Assembly (NCBI GenBank): GCA_028564675.1
Contig: JAOVVO010000315.1
Span: 1-64,000 of the forward strand
Source: Onchocerca lupi
Lineage: Eukaryota; Nematoda; Chromadorea; Rhabditida; Onchocercidae
Length of the DNA: 64,000 bases
Reading direction: 5' to 3'
In this document: positions 22,334 to 35,807 of the stretch, piece after piece
Position numbering within the stretch: position 1 is the first letter of the stretch
Layout: every line of letters starts with the position of its first letter
Notes under the pieces: generated by a model
Told to the model about the DNA's origin: nothing
What the model saw: only the letters and a program-made list of their open reading frames with translations
Databases searched by the model: none
Translations under genes and position numbers: made by a program

Positions 22334-23065
22334 TTATAACAGATAGAATAAGTAGATAGAATTTTCCTTTCCATGGATAAAAAATTATATTTGACATCAT
22401 CCTCATAATTATTAATACCACAACTTCTTCTTTTCGATTTTTATAGCATGACTGAGGAAATGAACACCCAAATGCACAACAAACTGCAAAACAATTTGGC
22501 ATATCACTCGTAAGATCCAGTTATTCATTTCATTGCTGATGCTGAAATTGGTGATTTCATATTTCTTCAAATAGTAAAGTATAGAAATGCGCAAATTTAC
22601 ATTCTGAAATAATAAAATATAGAAATAGTAAGCATTATGAACAATTTCCATTTCAGATATATATTCGATACCTGATTGCACATTGTATTTACATAAACAC
22701 AAGTAAGAAAATGCAATGCTACTGCCAAATGTATAATTTTTTGGCATTTCAGGGATGGTAATCGAAATTATGCAAATGTATCAACGAGAGAAATTTACGT
22801 CAGGATGATATTTCTCCCATAATTTATGTATTGCACATCTTCATATACTATTGGCATTATCTTAACGATGATTCTGGCATTTCATTGAATATTTTTGATA
22901 TCTAAAGTCAAATTAGATATTGCAAATCGATAATGTAACTATACTTTTCAATTTTCCACATAATTATTCATTAGTTCTGTACGATTATATCAAGCAAATA
23001 ATATTTTTTCAGTTATTATTATAAGAATAAACGAAATAATTTATAGAATATTAGATATGACGAGA
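22334..23065. other. AT-rich spacer between 18S fragment and ddx1 duplicate
   Basis: No supported gene. The longest open frame (minus, 22412-22747) has low-complexity, membrane-like composition and no start or splice context. A short Cys-rich frame (MPNCFAVCCAFGC, near 22490) was seen but has no recognisable family. Confidence 0.45.
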
Positions 23066-24215
23066 TAATTCTCAAGTATGATAGATAAGTGCAATGAAAA
23101 TGAAATATTAGATTATAAATCCACAAATGAAAAAGATTTACTAAAAGTTAAAGCATTAAAGAATGAAATTGACGAATAAAAATTAAAACACCCGTACTGG
23201 TTCGCTTTGCACCATAAACTGAAATTGGTATCGAATTTGCGGAATGGTCACACCTAAGTGCTCTTCAATATCTTACAAAAGCTGATATTCACGATGGAAA
23301 AACGATTTTGCATCCATAGATGGAAAGCGATTTTCCAAATAGTGATTATAAGGGCTAACTAGGGAAATCAAAAAAAAAAAAAACAAAAAAACAAAAAATT
23401 CTACAGAAACAAAAAAATTTTAAACACACTGTTCGCTGTGTCAGAAATATTAGTGAACTGGAGAAATATCAAAAGTTTTGGTCTCTAACTTTCGAAACAA
23501 AAAAGAATGCAAGTAAATTGGAAAACGAATTTTTGGCTCGTTAAACCAAACTGCATAGCCACGTTGTGTTACCAAAGCCGTATTGAAACAATTAACATCA
23601 CATGAAAGACATTTATGGTACCATACTTTTTCATGTGCTGAAACCATAGAGATTGCCAAACCCATTCTAAAATATCAACGAATTTAGATATTAAAAAAGA
23701 AACTAATCGTTTTCCAACCAGTAAAAAGTGTGAGATTTGGAAATCAAGATAAATAAATTCGAGTTATTTAAATTTGATAATAATATTTCAATTTTCAAAC
23801 AGTAAAAAGTGTGGAAATATACTAGAGATAATTTTGTAAATGTGAAGCAAGATGGGTAAATTCAAGATATTCAAACTCGACAGTTACATTTCTTGAGAAG
23901 TTATACTTAATATTTAAGGCCAAGAAGAGGAATCAAGGAGCAAATTTCGAAAAGAGTTAATTCCTACTTTTTATTGGTCTTTTTTCATCTAACAACAATC
24001 AAGCCGTTCGTTTCAAATGCAATTACTAAAAAATTTAAAATACCAGCTTAATAAATAAAAAGCACTTGAGAAGTGGAATAAAATAAAAAAAAAAACAGAT
24101 CTTTCTGCACCGTTTCTTTCTACATGACCAATTCGATGAAGATAGTTTATTTTTTTCATCCGTAATGTTACATTAATCATAAGCAATACAACATGAAACG
24201 TAAGAATATTGCATA
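23066..24215 (-). pseudogene. Decayed duplicate of ddx1 3' end (exons 16-19 with introns)
   Basis: The region aligns with about 35830-37230 of the ddx1 gene in the same orientation, introns included, so it is a DNA duplication and not a retrocopy. An exon-16-like stretch is at about 24105-24180 (INVTL, NYLHRIG readable). An exon-17-like stretch is at about 23540-23667 (MGLAISMVSA, KVWYHKC, NCFNTALVTQRG). Exon-18-like sequence at about 23191-23285 lacks 30-40 bp, and most of exon 19 is deleted. Frames carry stops and substitutions; the helicase motif VI reads HRIGHVERNGAER instead of HRIGRVGRAER. It cannot encode a working product. Confidence 0.9.
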
Positions 24216-27200
24216 AAAATTCCAAGAAAAACAATAATTGTTTTTGCGTTCAATACAAAGTACGTAACAATAGTTATTGAGTTTCTGCAAGCTGATTAGC
24301 GAATTAGTTTCAGTTAAACTAACAACAGTTTTTAATATCAAATTAAAGCAATTCATTCTTTCTTTTGCTCCATTTTCTCAAGTTTCTTGTTCAAATTCTG
24401 CTTTTTTTTTTATTAATTTTAATTTGAATTATCAATTTCGATTAAAAAAAAATCCAATGTTTCCTCCTTTACATCCAAATCCTGCTCTTTTTATTAATCA
24501 GCGCAAAATTTATTATGATATTAATTAACTTATGTTAGCATAGTTCTATTTTGCGTACAATCAGAATATAATATTTGACCTTCTGTAAATAAGAAACGTT
24601 TCTGCTGTTGAATAGGCCGGTTGTAGCAGAATTTTATTCTCAACAAATTTCATAAGAAATTTGTGCATAAAGATATCTTTTAGTGCTTTTTAATTAAATA
24701 AAAAAATAAAGTCAAAATTTCAAGAAAAGTTCAAAAAAAAAAAAAAAAATGTAGCAGAAGCTGCAAGGTCAGAATAAAATTAGTCTAGCTACTTCCTATA
24801 TTAACCGAAAAGTTAATTGATCTTTAATTGTTGCTGTTGTGCTTGCTGATAGATGATTTCGGAACAAATTTCGCTTTCTACAAAATTTTTTAAATCTTAT
24901 TTGAATAAAATTTGAAATTTCATGAACTTTCGAACCGTTGCTTATTGTTCACTTATCATTCATATGTAGAATTATCACCATTATTATACCATATGATGTG
25001 ATGAATAAAAAAAAAGTTCAAGCAAATTACCTCAAATATATTTATTGAATGTATTAAAATATAATGCCAAGTATTGAAATAAAGTTAAAATAAATTGCAA
25101 TTGAGTGAATTTCATAATAAAAGCCAAATATTTGCGAATTATCTCGCCTAGATACTCAAATAGATAAGTTTATTACACATAAATGAGAAACTGTCATTTC
25201 TGCTTCGATAGAATTTACGCCATCAAAATATATTTCTGTCAAAAATGAATCCAAGAAATATAAGATTGATTTTTAATTCTGTTTAAAAATTTTCTACCTT
25301 ATTTCCATTTTTTTTTTTTCATTTTTTTGGCAATTTCTTGATCAATATTATATGAGAAAGTTTTAACTAAATAAATTATTCTTCATTTTTTTTAAATTTC
25401 GGATTTCGACAAAATAAGCTTTATCTCTTCTAAGAGAAATGGTGAAAAATTTTTTAAATATAGCAAAGATGTGAAAAATAGACTAGGATCGATTTCGAAG
25501 CAGTTTGATTTATCGAAATTTCTATTTTAATAAAGTATATTGGCTTGCTGGCACTTACTGTTTAGGAGAAAAAATAAAGACGACATGAAAATATTTTTTT
25601 TTTGCTTTTTTTGATAATAAACTTTTTCTTAATTTCGAAGTTTTTTTAAATCCTTCATGCCCTTAATTATCATTTGATAATTTATAGTAGAAAAGCAGAG
25701 ATTTTCCCCTTTAGCCTTATCATATATTTAATGTTAACAACATAAATGCAATCAATGAGGCAATAAGATGATGATAAGATACGTGCTATTTTTAAAATTG
25801 ACAGTACGTTTCGTTTTTAAAATTGACGATAAACGGTAGATCGAGTGTGTTGTGTATTGAAGGATGAGAGGGATGAGGCGACAGTTAATGCAGAAATGTC
25901 AGAAGAATGGCTATAAGAGGATTGGGAGAAATAAGATGGCAGTTAATGCAGAGATGTTAGAAGGGTGATAGAGAGGTATGGGAGGACTCAAACAATATCA
26001 AAGAATTATCATTTTATCACTCAAATGGTTTTATTCAATTATCAAATTATCATTTTATCATCCATATAATTATATTCATTAGGAAGAGACGTGAATCTGG
26101 AGCTATGAGATGCAGGAATTTTGGCTGCTCTAATGAGGTGTCATTTTTTTCCTTTTTTTTTTATTTTTCTATTCTTTGTATTGTTATAAATCTTTATAAT
26201 GCTCTTATTAGATGCTCATTTAATACATCTGAGCATAGTTTTTATAATAAAAATGTAAAATAGCCTTCGGTATTAAGAATATATTTATTCTCCTTATTTC
26301 TCATGAATTCAAAATGACTTTAAATATACAAATATATATATTTTCATGATATCGTTTTTCTTTTTTTTTTTTTTTTTTTTTTTTCATTTCGCAAATTTTT
26401 TCAAATCGTTATTCAATTACTATAATCATAATTTCTTTATATAACATATTATTTATTGAATAACGTTCGATGATCAAAGATAATTTTTCTTCCTTTAGTC
26501 TTTCTATATTTCCATATTTGTTAGCATAGGATAATAAAGCTGTAGCCATTTTGAAAATGATGGCAAGTAGATATTCATATTGACGGATAAGAAGAACAAT
26601 TATTTCACTTATAAATTGAGGAAGGATAGTTATGAAGTATTTGGAAGTTTAAGATTTGATGTAGAAAGAAGAGGAGTTCAAACACTATGAAAAATTATGA
26701 TTTTATTGCTATGTAATAATAATCACTATCAAAGTTTTTTTGAAAATGTGAAGTGAAGGTTGGATTACTGTAATGAGTGTTAATGTTCATTTATTGGATT
26801 TTTGTTGATTTTTTTTTTTTTTTTTTTAATCCATTTGTTTATCATTTTTGTTGAATGGTTACTTATCTTAGAGTCCAAATATAATGAGAAGATATTGAAA
26901 GTTTGAAAATATCTTGTAGAATTTTAGTTTATATGGAATGAGATTGCAGGAAACGATAAGAGAAGTGTTAATATTAAGAAAAAGAAAATTTGTGATTGAT
27001 ATGATTGGTTGTTTCAAAAATTAATGCGTAAAGGATGAGAAAAATTTGATAAATGAACGACAGTAATTTCTTCGCTCCATGATCATATCTACTATCTTAT
27101 GGCAGAAAAGAGTGAGAGCGGAAATGGTATTATCAAGTAATTTTTCCTCAGACTTTTATGTGTGCTTTTCTTGTTTTTTTTTTTTTTTGACCTTATGAAG

Positions 27201-29738
27201 AGTAACCTTTCTTGAATATTTAATTTTACATAAACTTTGATACATGTGCAAGTTTGAGGTTTACTATGAGAGAATGAGGGACTGAAGTAGCAATTAAGGT
27301 TGATGTTATCGTTTTTTTTTTTTTTTTTTTTTTGCTACATAATTATATTCACATTGCAAGAACACTTGAAAAAGGAATGTTAACTAATTTTGTTTGCTTG
27401 TTGAACTATTTGAGCTTTGAAGGTGTGAAAATTAAGGATTTGAAACTAGTTTTCAGCTATGTTAGCTAAAAAAAGTAGAAGCCAGATTATTATTTTTGCT
27501 CGATTAAATAATATCATGATATAGTTTGACTAATGATCGGTTAAAAAGTAATCAGTATTTTCGATAAGAAAAACGTTTCTTTCTTAATAGTTCATCACCT
27601 CCAAAATTCATTTACAATTTTTAATAGATAATTTCAAAAACGACAAATTTTGTTTGGAATAAACATTCGTAAGCAATATCGATAATAAATTCTGTGTACA
27701 TTTGATTTACATCTAGCTTCGGTGTCACACCTGCATTACTAGTGATATTAATTTAATAGTCAAATGTACATTCCATCGTTTATTCACCATCATATCGGTG
27801 TGGGCAACACTGTTATGATTGATTCCAAAGTCTTGAAAATGAGAAAAAGATTTTATTAAAATTAAAATTATTCCAATCACCTTTTCAGATTTCATCATAA
27901 TTATTCATTTTTTTTATGTACTAAATATATTGACTAGAAATATTTCGAAGATTCTTTATTTCAAGCGATTAATATTTTCAACAAAAAAGCAAAAAAATAC
28001 TTTTTGTCATAGAAACAAACCATGAAAATGCAGATAATCAGTGAGTGTTCGAAATTGAATTAACATCAATTCCATAAATTTTAAATAATAAATCGTATCG
28101 TATTATCCCTTAAATTGTATTTTTATTCTTATTTCATTCGCAAATTAACTCTTAAAATGTATAATTTTTAATTAATTTAGCACATTTCATTTACTAAATA
28201 TCTCAGTTTATAAGAAAATTAGGAAAATCAAGAAACAAAAAAGAAAGAGTAATAAAAAGTAAATTAGTAAAATGAAATCAATAACTAGCATCAGCTGCTG
28301 TACCACTCAAATAACCATTATCAATAGTTATTTACTTCAGATTTAATTCTGCATTTTGTTCCTGAAAAATGATTGTACATAATATTATGGATTTAATAAA
28401 CAATTGATGTTTATTGTAAAAGCAGTGAAATTTAAACAGTTAGTAATTCTGAAAATATATTTGAAAAAATAATTTCAATATTCCATATTATATCCACCAA
28501 ATCTTAACGGTAAGCAGTAACTTATCAACTGGAATAAAGAACTATTTAAAGAAAAATAATTTTGCCTAAAAACTTTTAATATCAAATCTTCTATGTCATC
28601 ATTCACATTTCTGATAAAGTAATATATGATAAGATATTTAAGGAAAATTCTACATCGAATTAGCATATGTAATAATTAAATATAGACATATCACAAAATC
28701 CTTTTAATGATTGCGAAACTTTCCCTAAAACTCAAATTCTCAATTTTTCATTAATTAGTAGTTTTTAAATCAGTATTCAGCAGTTTTTTTCCTTTTTTAA
28801 GTTTTGAATAAGTACTCAATTTTTCTTAAATTGGTAGTTTTTTTTTCTTGCTGCCCAAAATATCTTTTAATGATACGTGAATGGGAGATATTTTGACGCT
28901 AAGATAAGACGTTAATATTTAATCTCGTATACCAATCTTGACGAGAAATGTTCAATTTAGTGAAAGTATTGCAAATTTTGAGAAAAAAATAAATATATTA
29001 AAGAATCATAGCAAGAAATTGTGAAATTTACGAGTCGATATTGTCATGACGATAAAAATGATTGATGAAGTTGTCAAGCATAAAATAACTGATAAAAATC
29101 GGTAAGATTAAAATTTGCGAAATTTTACGAAAATGTTGCTGGTAAAAATAGTTTAGTTAAATTTTTGGAAAAGATTTGAATTTAATATTCAAAGTCTTGA
29201 ATATTCAGAAATTACGAATATATCTATATAAAGTGCCATCCGATATTACATATTTTAACATATTTGAATCAAGTTAAACAATAAATTCATTTTACATTTC
29301 ATTATGATTCAATAATTAGTTTTGAAATTCTTTGTTCTAATTGACAAATAAGATGCGATATTATTACAAAACTCATAAGAAATAAGCGATAAAAATGGTT
29401 AAGTAAGATTTAAAATATTTATGAAAAGAATATATTCAAAAAAAAAAATCTATATTTTATTATCTATTATAAGTTGTAAACGATTAAATCAGATGAAATC
29501 AAAATAATTTTCAGAAAAAAAGAAAATTGATTGTCTTTTAGCACTAATCAAAATCATTATATTAAGCACAAAAAAAATAGGTAATTGAGATTTTTTGAAT
29601 ATTATAACTATGATTATTATAATATTATCATTATTATATGCTGGATATCGTATAATAATAGTAATGTTATTATTTGATAATATTCTTAATCAACGTTAAT
29701 ATTTGATAATATTTCCATTAGCAAAAATGATTGAATTT
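24216..29738. other. AT-rich intergenic region with diverged repeats
   Basis: No convincing gene. Between about 25860 and 26760 there are diverged repeated phrases: GACAGTTAATGCAGA / GGCAGTTAATGCAGA near 25880 and 25930, and CTCAAACAATATCAAAGAATTATCA near 25987 against TTCAAACACTATGAAAAATTATGA near 26677. These suggest an old tandem duplication of roughly 700 bp. A less AT-rich stretch lies at 27715-27840. A candidate minus-strand acceptor (TTTTTCAG near 28365) followed by nine codons and a stop could be a terminal exon, but no upstream exons were found. Confidence 0.45.
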
Positions 29739-32700
29739 TTAAATTTTATTAACTTTTTCAACAATATCATAAATTGCATTCTGTAAGCGAATATAAGTAC
29801 GGCATTGTTCATAAATGCCAATTTTAATAGCATTTGTTACGTAAGCAATTGTGAGATTATTTCGATTGTCATGAATGACCTGTTGACATCCGAAGCCTGA
29901 ATATCCATATGCATTTGTCACCTGTAAAAGTACTCAATGAATTAAAAGAAAAATGAACCAAAAAAACAGGATGGAAAATAAGCCAAGTCCAGAAAAAAAT
30001 GCAAAGCGAATAACTGCCTTGTCGTTTTTTTATGGCAATGCAATCAAAAAATCAATTTTTATTCTCTAAACTATTTGAAAATTTAAAATTTTACAAATCA
30101 AAGTTAAACAAAATTATTTTTTAGTTACTTTTTATACTTACTCAAAATTTGCAAAGTAATAATAAACCACAAACTAATTTTTAAATTTAACAACTAACTT
30201 TTAAATTTTTTAAAAATTTACAACTTTCAAGAAAACCTTAAACAAACTAATTTTTAAAATTAAATTTTTTCTTTTTGTTTAAATAAATTGTAAACTAATT
30301 TTGACTTATAATTACAAAAAATTTGAATTTTAAAATTTAAAATTCAAATCTGTCATATAAATTTACAAAAACCTGTGTATGATTGATGAAAACTAGGACG
30401 ATACTGCTTTTTACTAGATGTTTCATTGTACATACATCTGTGCTATTGCTAAAAACTTCCTTCAAAAGAAGTTGATTTGCAGGTGATATAACTTTATTTG
30501 CTAATAACTGTAATAAATTAATCATTATAGAATAAATAATAAAATGTAAAAAATTAATTCAAACAATTTCAAAAGTAATTGAAAAAATAAAATTTAATTT
30601 TGAAAAAATAAAATTTAATTTTAAATATCGAACCGAAACAATTATTTATCATATATTTTAGATGAAATAATTGTAAAAAATATCTTAATAATTATTTTAA
30701 AATAATGAAAATTTTAATTACTTATAATTAAGTAAAATTTTCGTATCACAAGGATATCATGATTTATAGGAATATACTTATAATACAGGACAATTATCTA
30801 ACCACATGAAATATCTTTGCTAAACTTCTTGCATTACCAAATCCATGATATAATAAATGATGAAAATTTGGATTGTTAATTTGTAGTGGTACAACAGGAT
30901 TTAACCATTTTAAATTATGCATTACTTTATACATTATCGAATCCTGCAGCTATCAAAAATGTTAATTAAATTAAAATTGAAAAAAAAAAAAAAAAGGATA
31001 ATTGTATCAGTGTGAAATCAAACTCAAATATAACGTTAAATTTAATTTACCTAGAAATTAAGTTTGCAATGTCATATTAAATAGTCGTTTCAAAAAAATT
31101 GAAGTTTGAAATTTGATGCTATATTTGCATAAAATTAAATTTTGATAGAATATATACTTTAAGTGGAGAAAATTGAAATAATAAAGTCCGTATCAAATGT
31201 GGTGTATGATAAATTTCGCTGATAATATCAGACCAAGAAGGCATTATCATTCTGGTAACTCGATATTCCTCCGTTGAAGGCAAACCGATCGAATAGTCAA
31301 TTTCTAAAATTCGAGAATGATTTTTCTTGCTGAATATTTGAAATTAATATCCGAAATAGATTAAATTTGTTAACTACCAAATTTTGATGCTATTTCATCA
31401 TGAAAATATTGTTGAACGCCTCGTTTTTGCTTATCAATATGCCGAATTAACTGATCAATAAGCCAATAGAATGGTGATCCATAACAACCGGATTGTTGAA
31501 TTGATGACCATTTTGGTTTTTCATTCTCGAAAATTTTTCTATTAAAATAATAAATGATTCGTGTTAAAATAATCCTTCTTGTTTTACACATTAGTAGTAA
31601 AATGAAAAGAAAACAAATGCTTCAATTTTATTTTTCATTATTGATTAATTTTTTTCTTTGATTTTTGAACATTTCGAATTGTTTCACTTCATTCTTAAAT
31701 TTAATAGAAATGTTTTCACGAACAATCATCTCACCTCATTGCTTGATGATTGATTGCAGTTTCCAAATTGAGCGATTTATCAAAATAAGTCAAACCTGCC
31801 TAAGCAAAATTTTTTATCAATAAATAATTTATCTTCAATAATAATGATAAAATAAAAGAGTTGGTTTTTAAATTACGAAAAAATACGTGAAATATGAAAT
31901 TAAATTTAAATGATAATATTATACCGTATATGATAATAACATTTGTATAGTGATATTATTTTTGCCATTTTTACCAAAATTAGGCCAATATTTGATAACT
32001 AAGTCATCATAATTTGCTAATTTTCGTTCAACAAGCAATGCGACACATAATGTCATCACACCTTTCAAACATGAAAATGTTGAAGTAATCGTATTCTAAA
32101 ATTACTAATTAAAATTGATAGTTTGAAAATGATATTGTCCTGATTTACAATTTATGCAATGAAGATAACTCAAATTTGTAAAATGCTAGAATTTCTATCT
32201 GATTAAAATAAGACAATTTTTACAGTAAAATTCTATAAACATTGAGTATTTTAATCTTATTAACAACATTTTGATTAATTTTGATGAAAATTTAAAATTT
32301 TTTTTTTTAGTAAAGGATTACTTACTAATTGCCATTTTCTTGCTGCTTGTACATCATCATATCCACCCCAAATATCGAGAACTTTTTGATCTTTAAAATA
32401 AACAGTTAATGCTGCACCTCCACGTTCCCAACCATCCACAAAATTTTTCCTACAATTTTCAGTAATTCGACTTTTTTTTTTTTTTTTTTTTTTTAAATTA
32501 TTTATTGAATAATCAAATTTGATTATGTTTTTTTTTTTTTTTTCTATTATAATTTCATTAAACAATCAAATTTCATTCTAATTAACTATTGATCAAATTT
32601 TTATGACAAAATTACAATAATAGCTTAAGAAATTAAAAAATTTTTTTGTAATTAACTTTGTTATCAAAGTTGAAAACATGGTGTGAAAAAAAAAAGAAGA

Positions 32701-33000
32701 AAAAATCAATAACCTGAAAATTTCTGAAACCAATTGAAATCGATTATCAATTGAAGTGGAATCAAAATGTAATGGTAATTTAGTGTAGAAATTTTCATTA
32801 GTATAAAAATGAATAGCATAAATGATAAGAGCAATAGTAATAATATGAAATTTCATTGGAACAATCATATCAATTGGTTTGATTGAAAAAGTGAAAAATG
32901 AAGTGATAGGAAGGAATGTTATTACAAAAATGTACTCATTTCTATTTGTTGAAATATTGTCTTTTGTTGATAACAAATTGCTTTGCCGTTCTTTTGACAT
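29739..33000 (-). CDS. Beta-lactamase-domain protein (LACT family)
   Basis: Nine exons on the minus strand: 33000-32714, 32449-32326, 32095-31925, 31799-31735, 31538-31378, 31303-31158, 30949-30803, 30507-30373 and 29921-29739. They give 472 residues in one frame. The N-terminus has two hydrophobic stretches (about residues 24-45 and 48-65), so the protein may be membrane-anchored or secreted. The domain starts with FRKNFVDGWERGGAA...IWGGYDD, typical of nematode and animal beta-lactamase-like (class C/LACTB-related) proteins. The catalytic SxxK is S145-C-L-K148, followed by SYTAGL (192-197), YGSPFYWLIDQLIRH and, near the end, YGYSGFGCQ. The family comprises serine hydrolases or peptidase-like proteins; the substrate is unknown. 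Exon 1 and its upstream flank are duplicated at 16897-17085. No acceptor lies close to the ATG, so an upstream start cannot be excluded. Confidence 0.9.
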
Positions 33001-35807
33001 TTTTTGATGTAAAATGTTGTTGGAAAATATCGGGACAAAAACTAGTGATGGAATAGATGAACGATGAAAAGTAATGAATTGATTAAAGTTGAACGCATTA
33101 CTTCAATGTTTTGTATTTGCTCATTCTCTGTGATTAAATTGATAATTTATCAAATGCATAAAAGAATCAAGCAAAGAATATAAAAGATAGCATTGTGATA
33201 AAGGTGAGTTTTTTTTTTTATTAACAAACAAACATGAATGAATATCAATGAAATGAGTGAATGATTTCAATGATAGATAGGAAGATATATTTTACTAGTT
33301 AAGGATTGTAAATTAAGCCATAAAAATTGCATATCTTAAATTAATACATAAGATTATTGTTTTATTTTGATAGCAATTTGAAAGATAAATTTAGAATCCA
33401 TTCAAAATTAATGAATTTATTTATTTATTTATTTAGTTGTTTTTTTTTTTTTTTTTTTTTTTTTTGAAAATATCCTTCGATATTTCCGAACAAATCAGAA
33501 ATGATATCAAAAAGATATTTCAAATTTAAACTTGAATTATGATCTGAATGTTTTTTATATTTATATCCAAATATATTCTGTTTCAAATTTACATGTGATA
33601 GGAACTAAGATATTTCACATCAATATCTATCAGAATGTTATTATTGATATAATTCTTCCAGTCTATCATTTTTTAAATAAATTATTATGTTTAAGTGAAA
33701 TTCATTTCCAAAACTTTTCATTTAATGTATGAAAGATGATATGATATAATATCTAATAAAAACTGAATTATCGGCAATAAATCAAAAGATACGTGTAGTT
33801 TTTCTTATCAATTAGAAATGCTCTGATTAAATATCAATTTTGAAATCAAAAAAAAAAAAAACTATTTTCTCCTAGCATTTTTGTTTTTCAAAAATTCTGA
33901 TAGATCCAATGATCTTTTAGAAAATTTTGTTTGATTTGAATGAATTTGAAAAAACATTATAAATACATGACTTTTCGGAATCATTTTTGACAGACAAATC
34001 CTACTTTTCACATAAATTTGATAAGAAATTATGCTGCAAAGAAGTTTCAGCGATAGTTTTCAAAATATGATTTCGTAAAACAAATTGGCAAATACTTCTA
34101 TCATGCTAATTTCAAGACCAAATTCATTTTAGATATCAAAGATCAAAAAAATATTTTTCTCGCAAAAATTCAACTCATTTATTAACTAAAATCTGACTTA
34201 TCTAAAAAAACAATATTTTGTATTTTGTGGTTACAAAAGAAACGAAAACCAAATTTGTCTTTTACGATTTTTTATTCTGGCATTTTGTGAATTTGTCGAA
34301 ATGAATTTTCCAATTTTTATCAACAGATTTACAACACATCAAAACTAGAAATTTATTGTAGTCAAATATTTAATCCGCTTTGAAAAATTTGTAAAATCTT
34401 TTCTCGATGACAAAACAATAATCTTTTTTCTTTATTTCATTAATGTTTTCCTGGAAACAGATCTTATCAGGTCAGCTGATTGATCAAGTAATATAGTAGT
34501 TTTTCAATTGCAGAATGAGAAGATGAAACTAACAATACACCTCACGATATTTTATTGAAATACTAAATTTCTATGATATATCAAAAGATTTTGTAAAATA
34601 AGATTTTGATCTTTGATGAAATGATATTAAATAGTATGTATCACAAAATACAAAACATTCCTGAATAAAAAATGAAATACAAGTTTTTTTTTGTTAATAA
34701 ATGAGTTGGATTTTTTGTGTGCAAAATATTTTTTGATCCACAATTTTTAAAATGATAATTGATTCGTTGTAACTTATTTGACATAAAAGGCCTCCTCTTT
34801 TATTAAGTATTCATTTCTATCCTGTTTGCTGCTATGGGATTAGTTTTAAATAAAGTTTTTGTTCATCTAGTAGTTCTGATCGATTTTTGAAATTAAAAAA
34901 ATTGGTACTGTAGAATTTACTGTGAGTATTTCGCGGAAATATTTGAATTTTTTCCCAATTTTATGCATTTAGATTTACATTATTTTCTACATGCTAGCTA
35001 AATGTAAGACATCAGTTTGTAGATGAGTTGAATTTTTTGTTAATAAGCAAGCTGGATTTTTCTTTTCTTTTTTTTTTTTGAGTAAAATATAATTTGACTC
35101 TGATGTTTAAAATGATAATTCATTAATTTATTTAGCACGAAAGGCCTTCTCTTTTGTTTAGTATTCATTTCCATCCTGACTATTGTTACAAATTATTCCT
35201 TCCAGATTCGTTTTTAATGATTGGTCTTTCAGGTCAAAAAGAGCAGAGTTGTAAAATTTTTTGAGCATTGCATTGAAATATCTGAAATCCTCACCAATTT
35301 CCATAAGTAAAACGACGGAATCATCTTCCATATATATCAGCTAAAAGAGTATTGTACCAAAGACTGAATAAGAATGTTGTTGAAGGAATCATTACTAGAA
35401 GGTTAATCAATTTTTATGTCAGTTTATCTGCTCACTAAATTCACAACAATGTTGTATTTGTTGAAAGTTCATAGAAAAAACTCTGTGTTTAGGAAACTTA
35501 GTATTATTTGCTCTGATTCTAGCATTTTTGTTTGAATCGGATTTTTTTGCTTCCAACAGTTGGTAATCGCATGTTTGAAATGGCTAAGTAGTTGTATTTT
35601 TCCCAATCAACTAAAAATTGTCATCTATTTAATGTGATCAATTCAGCAATATTTATTCAAGAAAGAATAAATAAATATTTATTCAAGGAACAGTAAAGAA
35701 TAAAATAATATCGAAATTATAATACAAAAAAAAAATTCAAGTTTCTGGATATGAAACATCGATTTTGAGAAACTTGTCTGAAAATTAATATCACTGAAAT
35801 TCTGTTT
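33001..35807. other. Intergenic region between the lact-type gene and ddx1, with repeats
   Basis: No gene seen. The first 110 bp belong to the segment duplicated at 16897-17085. From about 34130 to 35345 there are at least three copies of a repeat containing GTTAATAAATGAGTTG...ATTTTTTGATC, one of them inverted. A minus-strand poly(A) signal for ddx1 is likely among the TTTATT motifs near 35652-35681. Confidence 0.5.
34130..35345. repeat. Diverged repeat cluster, one inverted and two tandem copies
   Basis: Copy B (about 34635-34985) and copy C (about 34985-35345) are tandem. Both contain TTGTTAATAA(A/G), GGATTTTT, AAAATGATAATT(G/C)ATT, AAAGGCCT(C/T)CTCTTTT and GTATTCATTTC(T/C)ATCCTG in the same order. 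Copy A (about 34130-34235) is the reverse complement of part of B, including the ACAAAATACAAAA and GTTAATAAATGAGTTG phrases. No transposase was seen. It may be a non-autonomous element or simple local duplication. Confidence 0.7.

Noticed and set aside
22412..22747. 111-codon minus-strand open frame
   Set aside because: AT-rich, hydrophobic low-complexity product typical of chance frames in this DNA; no family and no acceptor or donor support.
24277..24528. 83-codon plus-strand frame with a proline-rich end
   Set aside because: Lies just past the ddx1 duplicate but shows no similarity to ddx1 or to other proteins I know; no splice context.
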